Below, piece after piece: positions 27,103 to 36,941 of a DNA stretch of 64,000 bases (position 1 is its first letter; each line of letters starts with the position of its first letter). Under the pieces are notes generated by a model that was not told where the DNA came from, made no database searches, and was given only the letters and a program-made list of their open reading frames with translations. Origin of the DNA: Chryseobacterium sp. CY350 (lineage in GTDB: Bacteria; Bacteroidota; Bacteroidia; Flavobacteriales; Weeksellaceae); contig NZ_CP116034.1 of assembly GCF_027945075.1 (NCBI RefSeq), forward strand, positions 930,001-994,000, written 5' to 3'. A program made the translations under genes and the position numbers.

Positions 27103-28164
27103 TTACTTTACGATATTGATTTTTGAACCGTTATCAAGGTTGATCTGTCCGCTGGTAATCACTTGCTCGCCGCCATTCAATCCGCTGATGATCTGTACTT
27201 TGTCGCCATATACTTTTCCTGTTTTCACGGTAATCATTTTAGCAGTACCATTCTGAACGATAAAGATTTGCCCTGAACTTACTCCGTTTGCAAAAGCTTC
27301 TGCAGGAACCGTCAGCATATTCTGAGTTTCAGCACCGTTATTTGTTTTGAATAATGCCGTTGCATACATACCCGCTTTCAGGTTTCCTCTGTTCTGAACT
27401 TCAATTTCTACTGGGAAATTTAAAGAAGCATCACTTTTTGGAGCGATAAATGTAATTCTTCCGCTGAAAGATTCTTCAGGTAAAACATTGACATTAATTG
27501 CTACTTCCTGACCCAATTGAATTCTTCCGATTTGGCTTTCGTCAACCAAAACTGAAAGTTTTAAGCTGTTGATATTTACGATTTCGAATAAAGCGGTTCC
27601 CGGAGCAACCACCATTCCCGGCTCTACCATTTTTTTGTTGATAATACCGCTGATTCCTGCTCTGATGCTTGTATCATTTACTTTTACACCTTGAGCTCTT
27701 ACTGCAGCCTGCATATTTTTCAACTGTAATCTTGAATTGTCTAACTGTTGTTTTGTAACACCTCCTGTTTTGAAAGCATTCTCGTAACGCTGGTTATCTG
27801 CAATTGCGTTCTGCAAATTATTCTGAGCCTGAGTAACGTCTACTTCAATCGCATCTCTTTTAATGGTTGCTAAAACCTGACCGGCTCCTACTCTAGAACC
27901 TTCTTTCACCAAAACGCTCACAATACGTCCTGAAATTTCAGAAGACTGATTTGATTCCTGTTTTGGGATAAAAGTTCCGTTTGCAGTATAATCTGTGTTG
28001 ATATTTTCTCTGGAAACAGTCACTACATTCACATTGATTTTATCAACCTGTTTTGCTACTTCTTTTACTTCGGTTTCCTGTTTCTTTTTGTTATCAGTAA
28101 TTTTCCAAGCTGCCAAACCAATAAGCACTGCAGCGACGATGATATATATTAAAGTTTTTTTCAT
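27103..28164 (-). CDS. RND efflux periplasmic adaptor (membrane fusion protein)
   Basis: A 353-residue MFP/HlyD-like adaptor. It has an N-terminal membrane anchor (about 4-18), no lipobox Cys, a lipoyl-like domain (VKEGSRVGAGQVLATI), a coiled-coil hairpin with QNNLQNAIADNQRYENAFKT, and beta-barrel and membrane-proximal domains at the C-terminus (NGGEQVITSGQINLDNGSK). It connects permease and outer-membrane channel. Tight spacing to both neighbours (six bases and 68 bases) places it in the same operon. Confidence 0.92.
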   Translation of the reverse strand: MKKTLIYIIVAAVLIGLAAWKITDNKKKQETEVKEVAKQVDKINVNVVTVSRENINTDYTANGTFIPKQESNQSSEISGRIVSVLVKEGSRVGAGQVLATIKRDAIEVDVTQAQNNLQNAIADNQRYENAFKTGGVTKQQLDNSRLQLKNMQAAVRAQGVKVNDTSIRAGISGIINKKMVEPGMVVAPGTALFEIVNINSLKLSVLVDESQIGRIQLGQEVAINVNVLPEESFSGRITFIAPKSDASLNFPVEIEVQNRGNLKAGMYATALFKTNNGAETQNMLTVPAEAFANGVSSGQIFIVQNGTAKMITVKTGKVYGDKVQIISGLNGGEQVITSGQINLDNGSKINIVK

Positions 28165-28232
28165 TTTCAGTAATGATTATTTTTAATGTAAATGGAATCT
28201 CTTTAAAGAAGATTTCACTATAGTTTATTAAA

Positions 28233-29585
28233 TTAAGGGTTTTGTAAAGTATTAAGTTCGCCTTTAGCCTTGATCAATTTAATCTCGGCCTGTTTGTAAT
28301 CTAATAATGCATTGGCATAGTTTTGTTTTGCCTGTGTTAGCGCATTTTCAGTATCCAGAACTTCTGTAAGAGTTGCCAGACCGTACTGATAATTGGCTTG
28401 TGTATCTTTCTGTACTTTCTCAGCCAGCTCCACATTGTTTTGCATACTTTCGATATTGATTAATGAATTTTCCATATTGGTAATGGCGTTTTTATAATCA
28501 AGGCTTAATGAAAGCTGTGTATTTTCGATATCCAAATCCAGATCATCGATATCAATCTGTGCCTGCGCAATTTTAGATTTTGTGGCTCCACCCGTAAAAA
28601 TCGGAATATTGATATTTAAACCAATTGCAGAAAAATCACTCCAAAGTACACCTTTACTAAGTCCGTTTGTTAAAGGAAACTTCCCACCTGTTGCTCCCCA
28701 ACCGTAGTTGGCAACCAAATTAACAGTAGGATAAAGATATGCTTCCGTTGCTTTTTTATTGTAAATGAGAAGTTCTCTGTTTTTCTGTAAAACCTTTACC
28801 TCAGAGCGGCTATTCAGATCAACATTTGATGCCAATAGTTCTGGTTTTGGCTCAATAGATTTTTGTTCAAGAACAATTTCTGTATCGATAGGAATTCCCA
28901 TATAAAATTTCAAAGAATTTTTAGATAGCTCCACACTGTTAATTAAAGTTTGCTTATTTGATCCGATGTTAGTAAGCTGAACATTTGTTCTGTCTAAATC
29001 TATTTTTTTTGCTAAACCATTATCTACAAGACTTTTAATAACGCTTCTTACTTTTTCAGTATTTGCATAACTTTCGTTTACAGTTTTCAAATTTTCTTCC
29101 TGTACAAATACCTGATAATATGCTGTAGCAACATTTTCAATCAATTGCTCATTCGTTAACTGAGCATTGAGTATGTAAAATTCTCTTGTAGATTTTGCAG
29201 CTTTCAATCCCGTGAAAACTCTCTGATCAAAAATTGCCTGCTGTACCTGTGCAGTTGATGTGGTTTGCCATGGCTGTCCCAATTTTGCACGAATGCTTTG
29301 TCCGCCAAACTCCAGTAAAGACTCCTGAATCACCGGATTGTAGGTAAGACCGGAAGTTATACTGATCTGTGGTAAGGCTCCGGCTCTCGCCTCGGCGATT
29401 TTATAATCAGCCTTTTTGATCTGCAAAGCTGCTTTTTTGGCTTCTGCTTTATTTTGCAACGCCTGTTTTATGGCCTCTTGCAAAGACACCTGTTGCTGGG
29501 CAAATGCAGATGTAGAGCCGAAAATCATAAATGCTGCAGCTATACCTATTTTTAGCTTTCTTGCAGTTATACGTTTTCTATTCAT
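28233..29585 (-). CDS. outer-membrane efflux protein, TolC family
   Basis: A 450-residue TolC-like channel with a signal peptide (MNRKRITARKLKIG, hydrophobic to about residue 29) and the two long periplasmic helical repeats that form the alpha-barrel (QVSLQEAIKQALQNKAEAKK near 32, and ESYANTEKVRSVIKSLVDNGLA). It completes the tripartite pump. The order channel, adaptor, permease is typical of Bacteroidota. The 95 bases to the tetR gene contain no obvious promoter, so transcription probably begins at tetR. Confidence 0.9.
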   Translation of the reverse strand: MNRKRITARKLKIGIAAAFMIFGSTSAFAQQQVSLQEAIKQALQNKAEAKKAALQIKKADYKIAEARAGALPQISITSGLTYNPVIQESLLEFGGQSIRAKLGQPWQTTSTAQVQQAIFDQRVFTGLKAAKSTREFYILNAQLTNEQLIENVATAYYQVFVQEENLKTVNESYANTEKVRSVIKSLVDNGLAKKIDLDRTNVQLTNIGSNKQTLINSVELSKNSLKFYMGIPIDTEIVLEQKSIEPKPELLASNVDLNSRSEVKVLQKNRELLIYNKKATEAYLYPTVNLVANYGWGATGGKFPLTNGLSKGVLWSDFSAIGLNINIPIFTGGATKSKIAQAQIDIDDLDLDIENTQLSLSLDYKNAITNMENSLINIESMQNNVELAEKVQKDTQANYQYGLATLTEVLDTENALTQAKQNYANALLDYKQAEIKLIKAKGELNTLQNP

Positions 29586-29680
29586 AATTTTATACTTCGT
29601 TTATTTTTTGTAGTTGATTTCTTTCTTTGCTTTATTCCTAAATGACGAATCAGTTTTATAAATACTTTAACATTTTTTTA

Positions 29681-30274
29681 TTATTTCGTAAAAAGCATGT
29701 TTAGAATGATTTCTTTCCGCTCCGTAATGATCTGATCAAATTCTTTATCACTAATCATAAGATTTTCTAAGAATAAAGGACGTACAGCACTCGGAAAAAC
29801 CAGCAGCGAAACCATATTCAGCAGAAACTGTACGGGAGCCATTTTCACAATATTTCCCAACTGCATTTCTTTCTCAATGTCTCGGTACAATTTTTTCAGT
29901 TCAGCTTCTTCAACGTCTTTTTTATGGCAGCTCCCTTTATTGATTTGTGAAACGATGTATGTTTCTAAATAAGGATACTGAAGACTGGTAGACAAACTTC
30001 CATCAATAAATTCTGCGATCTTTTCTTTAAAAGGAAGATCAGAATTCATAATGATCTCAGATTTCTTTTTCTCAACGCGATGAGCTTCATCAAAAATTAT
30101 CTGAATCAAATTGTCTCGTGACCGAAAATAATAATTGATCAACGTTCGGTTAACGCCTGCTTCGTCTGCAATCTCCTGTGTAGTTGCATTAAATTTCCCC
30201 TGAACAAAGAATAAATTCTTCGCAGTCTCCTTGATTAATTCCTGTGTTTGATCTTTCTTTTCTTGTTTTGACAT
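29681..30274 (-). CDS. TetR-family repressor of the efflux operon
   Basis: A 197-residue regulator with the N-terminal TetR helix-turn-helix (TTQEIADEAGVNRTLINYYFRSRDNLI, in parts, at about 28-54) and a helical ligand-binding domain. It heads the efflux operon, and paired TGTTAAACA sites flank its own promoter just upstream. It most likely represses itself and the pump until a substrate binds. The effector is unknown. Confidence 0.92.
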   Translation of the reverse strand: MSKQEKKDQTQELIKETAKNLFFVQGKFNATTQEIADEAGVNRTLINYYFRSRDNLIQIIFDEAHRVEKKKSEIIMNSDLPFKEKIAEFIDGSLSTSLQYPYLETYIVSQINKGSCHKKDVEEAELKKLYRDIEKEMQLGNIVKMAPVQFLLNMVSLLVFPSAVRPLFLENLMISDKEFDQIITERKEIILNMLFTK

Positions 30275-30277
30275 TTT

Positions 30278-30336
30278 TGTTAAACAATTTTGTGCAAATA
30301 TATATCAAACATTTGTTTTGACAAAATTGTTAAACA
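30278..30336 (-). promoter_or_regulatory. tetR/efflux promoter with paired operator sites
   Basis: On the - strand a -33 TTG (30322-30324) and -7 TATATTTG (30295-30302) are 19 bases apart. TGTTAAACA occurs at 30278-30286 and 30328-30336 on the + strand, and AACAATTTTGT/ACAAAATTGTT (30283-30293 and 30321-30331) are perfect 11-bp inverted arms that overlap the transcription start and the -33 box. This is the expected layout of an autoregulated TetR operator. Confidence 0.75.
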
Positions 30337-30370
30337 AAATAATTAACAGAAATTGTCTGATAATTATCAT

Positions 30371-30400
30371 AAAAAAAGTCTGAACAAAAATGTTCAGACT
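30371..30400 (-). terminator. terminator of the CvfB-like gene
   Basis: AGTCTGAACA and TGTTCAGACT form a 10-bp stem with an AAAA loop; the adjacent A run gives a T tract on the - strand. Confidence 0.8.
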
Positions 30401-30424
30401 CAGTTTTTATTTCGAAAGTAAATT

Positions 30425-31249
30425 TTAGACGAGCTTTATTTTATCATCCAAAAGATCTACTATTTTGTCTTTATACAAACCACCAAGAGCTTTTTTGAAG
30501 TTCTTTTTACTCATCTGTAACTCTTCTTTGATTTCTTCGGGAGAAGATTTATCAGATAAATATAGAAGTCCAAAATTTTCTTCGAGTTTGTTGATTATTT
30601 TCTGTTTAAATTCATCTACGTTTTCAAAACCTTCAGGCTGAAGTGAAACATCAATTTTACCATCTTCACGTACCGCTTTGATGTATCCTTCCTCTTCAGA
30701 TAGCGGATATAGTTTTTTATAAACATCTGATGTATAAATCAATCCAATGTATTTTTTATTGACGACAACGTTCCATCCGAGTTCGCTCTCATTCATCATA
30801 ATAAGCTCTACCTTATCACCTTTTCGAAAAGGAACATCTTCGTATTGTGGATTTCTCTTAAATTTTGTAGTCCCGGTAATTAAACCCAATTCTTCGTCAA
30901 CGTATAAATTGACAAGGTATCTTTTCCCTTCAACGATCTTCGTTTTCTGTTGTTTATAAGGAACAAAAAGGTCTTTAATGATTCCCCAATCCATAAATGC
31001 ACCGCTCGGAAGACTTTGCACACAACTCATCACACCAAACTCGCCCACTTCAGCTACCGGAATCTCTGTTGTTGCTTTTAATTTGTGATCATCCTGATAC
31101 ACGAAAACTTCAATCTCGTCACCAATCTCTTTTTCTTCGCGAATAAAGACTTTAGATAAAAAAGCAGTTTCACCAGTTTCGGATTCGAGCATCCAGCCAG
31201 AATTATTTTTTTCTGAAATTTTTAACGTCTGAGTTTTTCCGATTTGCAT
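30425..31249 (-). CDS. S1-domain RNA-binding protein (CvfB/YitL family)
   Basis: A 274-residue protein with two or three S1-like OB domains (for example GWMLESETGETAFLSKVFI, VGEFGVMSCVQSLPSGAFMDWG and KGDKVELIMMNESELGWNVV, given in parts) and a C-terminal winged-helix-like region (ELQMSKKNFKKALGGLYKDKIV). CvfB binds RNA and affects virulence-gene expression in staphylococci. Here it stands alone between two terminators. Length matches the family. Confidence 0.85.
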   Translation of the reverse strand: MQIGKTQTLKISEKNNSGWMLESETGETAFLSKVFIREEKEIGDEIEVFVYQDDHKLKATTEIPVAEVGEFGVMSCVQSLPSGAFMDWGIIKDLFVPYKQQKTKIVEGKRYLVNLYVDEELGLITGTTKFKRNPQYEDVPFRKGDKVELIMMNESELGWNVVVNKKYIGLIYTSDVYKKLYPLSEEEGYIKAVREDGKIDVSLQPEGFENVDEFKQKIINKLEENFGLLYLSDKSSPEEIKEELQMSKKNFKKALGGLYKDKIVDLLDDKIKLV

Positions 31250-31330
31250 TGATGATAAATTTAGTTTGCAAAGGTACGGAAATTAGTTTGAGAGTTATAA
31301 AAATGCAGTGTTGTAGTTTTAGTTAAAACA

Positions 31331-31361
31331 AAAAAAAGACTGCCAATCCTGACAGTCTTTT
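31331..31361 (-). terminator. terminator of lpdA
   Basis: AAAAGACTG (31334-31342) and CAGTCTTTT (31353-31361) pair across a CAATCCTGA-type loop; the long A run gives a T tract on the - strand. Confidence 0.8.
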
Positions 31362-31395
31362 ATAAATATTTAAATTTTAATCTTTAAAGTAGATA

Positions 31396-32799
31396 TTACA
31401 TATGCAATGCTCTTTTTCCTGTAGCATCCAAAGCTGCTTCTTTAATAGCTTCTGCATAAGTTGGGTGTGCGTGAGAACTTCTTGCAATATCTTCTGCACT
31501 TGCACGGAATTCCATTGCGATTACGCCTTCTGCGATCAAATCGGCAGCTCTTGCTCCGATCATATGGAAACCAAGAACCTCATCAGTTTTTTCGTCTGCA
31601 ATGATTTTCACCAAACCATCAACATCACCACTTGCACGGCTTCTACCTAAAGCTCTCATTGGGAAAGTTCCGATTTTGTAAGCAACACCTTCTTCTTTCA
31701 GTTGCTCTTCAGTTTTACCAACTCCGGCAACTTCCGGCCAAGTGTAAACAACGCCGGGAATTAAGTTATAATTGATGTGAGGCTTTTGTCCGGCCAAAGT
31801 TTCAGCAACAAAAACTCCCTCTTCTTCAGCCTTGTGAGCCAACATTGCTCCTTTGATCACATCACCAATTGCATAAATGTTTGCAACATTGGTCTGCAAA
31901 TGGTCGTTGGTTTTTACTCTTCCTCTTTCATCTAATTCAACACCAGCTTTTTCCAAACCAAGTCCGTCAGTGAAAGGTCTTCTACCTACAGAAACCAAAC
32001 AGTAATCTCCTTCTATGGTTACTTCTTCTCCTTTTTTATCTTTTGCAGTCACTTTTACAGAATCTCCATTTCTTTCGACTGCAGAAACAGCTGTAGAAAG
32101 CATAAATTTCATTCCTTGTTTTTTAAGAACTTTAGTCAATTCCTTGCTTAAAGCTCCATCCATTGTAGGAATTATTTTATCCATAAATTCAACTACAGTT
32201 ACCTGAGCGCCTAATCTTAGGTAAACCGAGCCTAATTCAAGACCGATTACTCCACCGCCAATCACTACCATGTGCTTAGGAATTTCTTTTAAATTCAAAG
32301 CTTCAGTAGAAGTAATTACTCTTTCTTTATCTAAAGTGATAAACGGCAAAGAGGAAGGTTTAGAACCTGTAGCGATAATTGTATATTTAGAATCGATTGT
32401 TTCAACAGAACCGTCGTTTTTTGTCACTTTAATCTGAGTTGCAGATTCAAAACTTCCAAGGCCTTCAAAAACGGTAATTTTGTTTTTGTCCATCAAAAAG
32501 TTGATTCCTTTTGTAGTCTGATCTACCACTTCATTTTTTCTCGCAATCATTCTTGCGATATCAGCCTGTGGCTCATTAATGATAATTCCGTGGTTTTCAA
32601 AATTATGTTTTGCGTTTTCGAAATGTTCAGAACTGTCTAGAAGTGCTTTTGAGGGAATACATCCAACGTTAAGACAAGTTCCGCCTAAAGTTGAATATTT
32701 TTCAATAATTGCTGTTTTGAAACCTAATTGCGCAGCGCGAATTGCAGCTACATAACCTCCAGGACCAGAACCTATTACGGTAACATCGAATTGACTCAT
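31396..32799 (-). CDS. lpdA: dihydrolipoyl dehydrogenase
   Basis: A 467-residue flavoprotein (E3) that reoxidises lipoamide in pyruvate, 2-oxoglutarate and branched-chain dehydrogenase complexes, reducing NAD. The FAD motif GSGPGGYVAAIRAAQLG is at 10-26, the redox-active disulfide lies in GGTCLNVGCIPSK, the NAD motif is GGGVIGLELGSVYLRLG, and the C-terminal HAHPTYAEAIKEA holds the catalytic His-Glu pair. Full length. It has its own promoter and terminator, so it is transcribed alone. Confidence 0.96.
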   Translation of the reverse strand: MSQFDVTVIGSGPGGYVAAIRAAQLGFKTAIIEKYSTLGGTCLNVGCIPSKALLDSSEHFENAKHNFENHGIIINEPQADIARMIARKNEVVDQTTKGINFLMDKNKITVFEGLGSFESATQIKVTKNDGSVETIDSKYTIIATGSKPSSLPFITLDKERVITSTEALNLKEIPKHMVVIGGGVIGLELGSVYLRLGAQVTVVEFMDKIIPTMDGALSKELTKVLKKQGMKFMLSTAVSAVERNGDSVKVTAKDKKGEEVTIEGDYCLVSVGRRPFTDGLGLEKAGVELDERGRVKTNDHLQTNVANIYAIGDVIKGAMLAHKAEEEGVFVAETLAGQKPHINYNLIPGVVYTWPEVAGVGKTEEQLKEEGVAYKIGTFPMRALGRSRASGDVDGLVKIIADEKTDEVLGFHMIGARAADLIAEGVIAMEFRASAEDIARSSHAHPTYAEAIKEAALDATGKRALHM

Positions 32800-32839
32800 T
32801 GTATTATTATGATTTATTATTATCTAGTATAAAGTATTA

Positions 32840-32869
32840 CAAATTTACTGATTTATTGCCACGCTGCAA
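32840..32869 (-). promoter_or_regulatory. lpdA promoter
   Basis: On the - strand TTG (32867-32869), a 19-base spacer and TAAATTTG (32840-32847) fit the Bacteroidota promoter, 41 bases upstream of the ATG. Confidence 0.7.
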
Positions 32870-32907
32870 AGTGAGATTTGTCAAGTTTAATGAAGAAAAA
32901 TAAGTAA

Positions 32908-33258
32908 TTACAGATCTACATTCAGTTTTCCTTGTCCAAAAGATCCGGCACTTTCAAAATAAGAACCTCCGAAAATATACCAGTCAAGATTTTCCAAGTA
33001 TTCGACTGCATTTTCAGGTTTCATTCCTGCGACTTCTTTTTTTGCGATAATCCCTTTGTACCACCTTCCGGATTTTGTAAAACTTTCAAATTCCACAAGA
33101 TATTTTAGCCAGATTCTCTGACAAAGTTTGCATTGCAAAATACTTACATCAGCATATCTTCCGTTGGTTTCATCGATCCCAACCTCTGACGTTCTATAAT
33201 CCGTATGGTGCAGTTCCGGTTTTTCGCAGATACATCCCAACTTTTGGATTTTATTCAT
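32908..33258 (-). CDS. hypothetical cysteine-containing protein
   Basis: A 116-residue cytoplasmic protein with CxC (LGCICEKP near residue 8) and CxxC (LQCKLCQRIW near residue 42), which could form a zinc ribbon. The rest is aromatic and not recognised. It lies upstream of lpdA on the same strand but has its own start region. Function unknown. Confidence 0.65.
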   Translation of the reverse strand: MNKIQKLGCICEKPELHHTDYRTSEVGIDETNGRYADVSILQCKLCQRIWLKYLVEFESFTKSGRWYKGIIAKKEVAGMKPENAVEYLENLDWYIFGGSYFESAGSFGQGKLNVDL

Positions 33259-33328
33259 GAAAATTTTGTTTTAAAATTATTGCTGGTCAAATGTAATAAA
33301 ATATCAAAATTTAAATACTTCATATGTT

Positions 33329-34411
33329 TTATTTTTTCATCAAATCAAGCAAAACCTTCTCATAATTATCCAAAATTATATCTTTTGAAAATCTAGATTT
33401 TATGGAATTAATAATCCACTCTTTATCGTAATTCTGCTGCAAAATAGATCTTATTTTTTGTGCAAAACCTTCATGATTATCAATATTTCCGATTTCTCCG
33501 TTGATGTCATTCTGAATGATTTCGTTAATTCCACCCGGACAGTTGTTGGCCAAAGAGTACGTACCACAAGCTCCAGCTTCCAATAAAACATTGGGAAAAC
33601 CTTCATATCTCGACGAAAGAATAAATAAATCGGCAAATTTTAAAAACTGATAAGGATTTTCCTGTCTTCCGTGGAAGACTACATTTTTTAAACCTAGAAA
33701 ATCTTTCATCTGATGAAGAATTTCACGGTCTTTACCGTCACCCAAAATATGCAGAATTATTTTTTCATTTTTAAGCCTTGCAAAAACTTTCAGCAGATTG
33801 TCAAAACCTTTTCTGGCAGACAGATTCCCAATCGCCACTACGTTTTTATAATTGTATTTGAAACTGTCTGGTTTTTGAGAAAACGAAAGTTTTTCATTAA
33901 TAAAATCAAAGTCAACAGGATTATTTATTTTAATGATTTTTGAACGGTTTATTTTAAAATTATTTACGAGATCATTCATCATATCATCACTTTGAGCAAT
34001 GATCTGCTGATAATTATTGTAGAAATTATAGAAAAACTTAATCTCCTTTTTAGTCACATGTTCTGAAACTACATTGGTTTCTCTAGCAATAAACTTAACC
34101 TTGGGAAAAAGCTTGATAAATAAAGATAAATATGCATTTACTTCACCAAATCCCGAGAAAACGATATCCGGTTTTCTACGGTAAATCTCTTTTAAAATGG
34201 GTTTTAAAGAATGTCTGATTCTTTCTGTACCAATATCGATAATTTCGACATCACTTTTAAGAAAATCCAGATAACCTCCCTGTTTTCGCAAAAGCAAAAT
34301 CTTAGGCTCAAAACGATCTCTGGAAAGATGATTTGCAATGGTGGTGACGATTCTTTCTGCACCTCCGGTTTCGAGATCCGGCAGAATAAATATGACAGAA
34401 ATTTTTTTCAT
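33329..34411 (-). CDS. glycosyltransferase, GT4 family
   Basis: A 360-residue GT-B retaining glycosyltransferase. The N-terminal domain starts with ISVIFILPDLETGGAERIV, a typical sugar-acceptor-domain start. The C-terminal domain has AIGNLSARKGFDNLLKVFA and the EX7E nucleotide-sugar site (SRYEGFPNVLLEAGACG). Cytoplasmic or peripheral-membrane, probably in cell-surface glycan or lipid-glycan synthesis. No other glycan genes adjoin it. The start lies only seven bases beyond the T tract of a terminator hairpin, so either the hairpin leaks or the promoter is hidden in it. Confidence 0.88.
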   Translation of the reverse strand: MKKISVIFILPDLETGGAERIVTTIANHLSRDRFEPKILLLRKQGGYLDFLKSDVEIIDIGTERIRHSLKPILKEIYRRKPDIVFSGFGEVNAYLSLFIKLFPKVKFIARETNVVSEHVTKKEIKFFYNFYNNYQQIIAQSDDMMNDLVNNFKINRSKIIKINNPVDFDFINEKLSFSQKPDSFKYNYKNVVAIGNLSARKGFDNLLKVFARLKNEKIILHILGDGKDREILHQMKDFLGLKNVVFHGRQENPYQFLKFADLFILSSRYEGFPNVLLEAGACGTYSLANNCPGGINEIIQNDINGEIGNIDNHEGFAQKIRSILQQNYDKEWIINSIKSRFSKDIILDNYEKVLLDLMKK

Positions 34412-34417
34412 GAGTAT

Positions 34418-34444
34418 AAAAAATGCTAAAGTTTTCCTTTAGCA
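34418..34444 (-). terminator. terminator of the recQ transcript, just before the glycosyltransferase
   Basis: TGCTAAAG and CTTTAGCA (34424-34431 and 34437-34444) form a stem; A residues 34418-34423 give T6 on the - strand. Confidence 0.7.
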
Positions 34445-34457
34445 ATAGTAAATATTT

Positions 34458-34574
34458 TTATTTATTTCCTTGTAAAAACCATTCAATTAAAAAATTAAAG
34501 ACATAAAATATCATAATATAACAACCCAATAAAAATAGAGCGAAATACAGTGCATATTTTATATATTTCTTCAT
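34458..34574 (-). CDS. 38-residue small membrane protein downstream of recQ
   Basis: A short frame too small for usual gene callers. It begins with ATG three bases after the recQ stop and ends 14 bases before the terminator hairpin. The 38 residues have a basic start (MKKYIKY), one membrane segment (ALYFALFLLGCYIMIFYVF, about 8-26) and a polar end (EWFLQGNK). Its close position after recQ suggests translational coupling. I infer that it is real from its fit between recQ and the terminator and its membrane-protein composition. Function unknown. Confidence 0.55.
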   Translation of the reverse strand: MKKYIKYALYFALFLLGCYIMIFYVFNFLIEWFLQGNK

Positions 34575-34577
34575 ACT

Positions 34578-36782
34578 TTAATTCGCGACATCACTGATGA
34601 ATTTAATTCTCAGCATTCGCACTTCATCATCAGAGAGTTCATCACCAAACTCATCCAGCAGAACTTTCATGCTGTCGCTTTCAGATTCCGTCATAAATTC
34701 CATGAAATCATCTACGATATCTTCATCAAAATTTTCTTCAATGTAATAATCGATATTAAGTTTTGTTCCCTGATAAACAATTCGTTCCATTTCCTTCAAC
34801 AAATCGTTCATTGACAGGTTTTTTGCTCTTGCTATATCTTCAAGATCAATCTTTTTATCTGTACTTTGAATAATAAAAACTTTATGGCTTGATTTATTCG
34901 CAACGTTTTTCAGAACCATGTCCTGAGTACGCTCGATATTGTTGTCTTCGACATATTGAGAAATAAAATCAGCAAATTCCTTACCGTATTTTTTAGCTTT
35001 TCCTTCACCGACACCGTAGATCTTTGCAATTTCTTCAAGAGTAATCGGATATTGAACAGTCATGTCTTCCAAACTTGGATCCATGAAAACCGTATAAGGC
35101 GGAATGCCATGTTTTTTGGCAACTTTTTTTCTTAATTCTTTTAATAGTCCAAATAAATTCTGGTCTAGACCTCCTGCTGCCTGCATCTGTACCTGATCAC
35201 TGTCTGCTTTTGTCTGAGAGAGATCAAATTCGCGGTCTTCAGCTATCAGAAAAGATTCTTTATGCTTCCCATCAATTACCTGATGGCCTTTTGGTGAAAT
35301 CTTCAGTACACCATAGGTTTCAATATCTTTCTGCAGAAAATTCTGAACAGTTGCCTGTCTTAAAATTGTTTTCCAGTAATTATCTTTTTCATCTTTTCCG
35401 AAACCAAAAAATGAGGTTTGCTCTAATTTGTAAGATTTCGTAACCGCATTTTCTTTTCCAACGATTACCGAGATAAGATCTTTAGATTTAAACTTTTCGC
35501 TGGTTACATTAATTAGTTCCAAAACTTTTTCTAAATCTTTAGTCGCATCTTTTAATTTTGGAGGATTCGAGGCATTATCGCACATATTCGCGCCTTCACC
35601 AGTAACCGGATCGAAAGTTTCACCGAAATAATACAAAATATATTGCCTTCTACTCATTGAAGTTTCGGCATATCCTACGACCTCATTTAAAAGCTGTAAC
35701 CCGATTTCTCTTTCGGAAACAGGCTTTTGAGCTAAGAATTTTTCTAATTTTTCAATATCTTTCGGATCGTAGAACGCAAGACAATGACCTTCTCCGCCAT
35801 CTCTTCCTGCACGACCTGTTTCCTGATAATAGCTTTCCAGAGATTTTGGGAAATCATAATGAATCACGAAACGCACATCAGGCTTATCGATTCCCATCCC
35901 AAATGCAATCGTTGCTACTATGACATCAGCTTCTTCCATCAGAAACTTATCCTGATTGGTCACTCTAACTTTTTGATCAAGACCTGCATGATATGGAAGT
36001 GCGTTTACACCATTAACTTGCAAAAGCTGAGCAAATTCCTCTACTTTTCTTCGGCTTAAACAGTAAACAATTCCAGATTTACCTTTATGTTTATTAATAA
36101 ATTTTACAATCTCTTTATCGACATTCACTTTCGGGCGAACTTCATAAAATAAATTAGCTCTGTTAAAACTTTCTTTAAATACCAAAGCATCCGTCATTCC
36201 CAACGTTTTCTGAATATCGTCCTGAACCTTTGGCGTTGCTGTAGCTGTAAGTGCAATCACCGGAACATCGGCAATTTTATCTATGATTGATTTTAAATTT
36301 CTGTATTCCGGTCTGAAATCGTGTCCCCATTCTGAAATACAGTGCGCTTCATCAATCGCAACAAATGATATCTTTACATCCCTAAAAAATTCAAGGTAAT
36401 CTTCTTTAATCAGAGACTCTGGGGCAACGTATAAAAGTTTTGTTTTTCCGCTTTTTATATCGTCAAAAACCTGTTTGGTCTGGGTTTTGTTGAGAGAAGA
36501 ATTGAGAACGTGGGCTACTCCATTTTCAGACGACAATCCGTTGACGGCGTCTACCTGATTTTTCATTAAAGCGATCAATGGAGAAACTACAATTGCAGTT
36601 CCTTCAGAAATTAGTGCAGGAAGCTGGTAACACAAAGATTTACCACCTCCTGTAGGCATTAAGACAAAAATGTCTTTTCCTTGCAGCAATTCTTCAATAA
36701 TAAGTTCCTGCTGACCTTTGAAAGTAGAAAAACCGAAGTATTTCTTTAACTCGCCTGATAAATTGGCTTTTTTTGCGCTCAT
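34578..36782 (-). CDS. recQ: ATP-dependent DNA helicase RecQ
   Basis: A 734-residue 3'-5' DNA helicase used in recombination and fork repair. Walker A is at 43-49 (TGGGKS), DEAH is near residue 146, [19 protein letters not shown] leads into the zinc-binding RQC region, and an HRDC-like domain ([18 protein letters not shown]) lies near residue 545. The roughly 100-residue acidic C-terminal tail is typical of the flavobacterial form. A - strand box matching TAnnTTTG (36815-36822) lies 33 bases upstream of the start. Confidence 0.95.
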   Translation of the reverse strand: MSAKKANLSGELKKYFGFSTFKGQQELIIEELLQGKDIFVLMPTGGGKSLCYQLPALISEGTAIVVSPLIALMKNQVDAVNGLSSENGVAHVLNSSLNKTQTKQVFDDIKSGKTKLLYVAPESLIKEDYLEFFRDVKISFVAIDEAHCISEWGHDFRPEYRNLKSIIDKIADVPVIALTATATPKVQDDIQKTLGMTDALVFKESFNRANLFYEVRPKVNVDKEIVKFINKHKGKSGIVYCLSRRKVEEFAQLLQVNGVNALPYHAGLDQKVRVTNQDKFLMEEADVIVATIAFGMGIDKPDVRFVIHYDFPKSLESYYQETGRAGRDGGEGHCLAFYDPKDIEKLEKFLAQKPVSEREIGLQLLNEVVGYAETSMSRRQYILYYFGETFDPVTGEGANMCDNASNPPKLKDATKDLEKVLELINVTSEKFKSKDLISVIVGKENAVTKSYKLEQTSFFGFGKDEKDNYWKTILRQATVQNFLQKDIETYGVLKISPKGHQVIDGKHKESFLIAEDREFDLSQTKADSDQVQMQAAGGLDQNLFGLLKELRKKVAKKHGIPPYTVFMDPSLEDMTVQYPITLEEIAKIYGVGEGKAKKYGKEFADFISQYVEDNNIERTQDMVLKNVANKSSHKVFIIQSTDKKIDLEDIARAKNLSMNDLLKEMERIVYQGTKLNIDYYIEENFDEDIVDDFMEFMTESESDSMKVLLDEFGDELSDDEVRMLRIKFISDVAN

Positions 36783-36791
36783 CTAAATTTG
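36763..36791 (+). promoter_or_regulatory. promoter of the arabinose-5-phosphate isomerase gene, within recQ 5' end
   Basis: TTG (36763-36765), an 18-base spacer and TAAATTTG (36784-36791). A second overlapping set uses TTG 36773-36775 and TAAATTTG 36798-36805 with a 22-base spacer. The leader would be about 140 bases. Confidence 0.5.
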
Positions 36792-36941
36792 TATTGCTAA
36801 ATTTGCATCTAACCCAAAGTTATAACTTTTTTACTGAAAATAAAAGTAAAACCGATTTATAAAAATAAGACATGCATCATTCACTCTTAAATTATGCAGT
36901 TTCTCTTGGGAATATTTTTAGACAGAAATCATATCCAAAAA

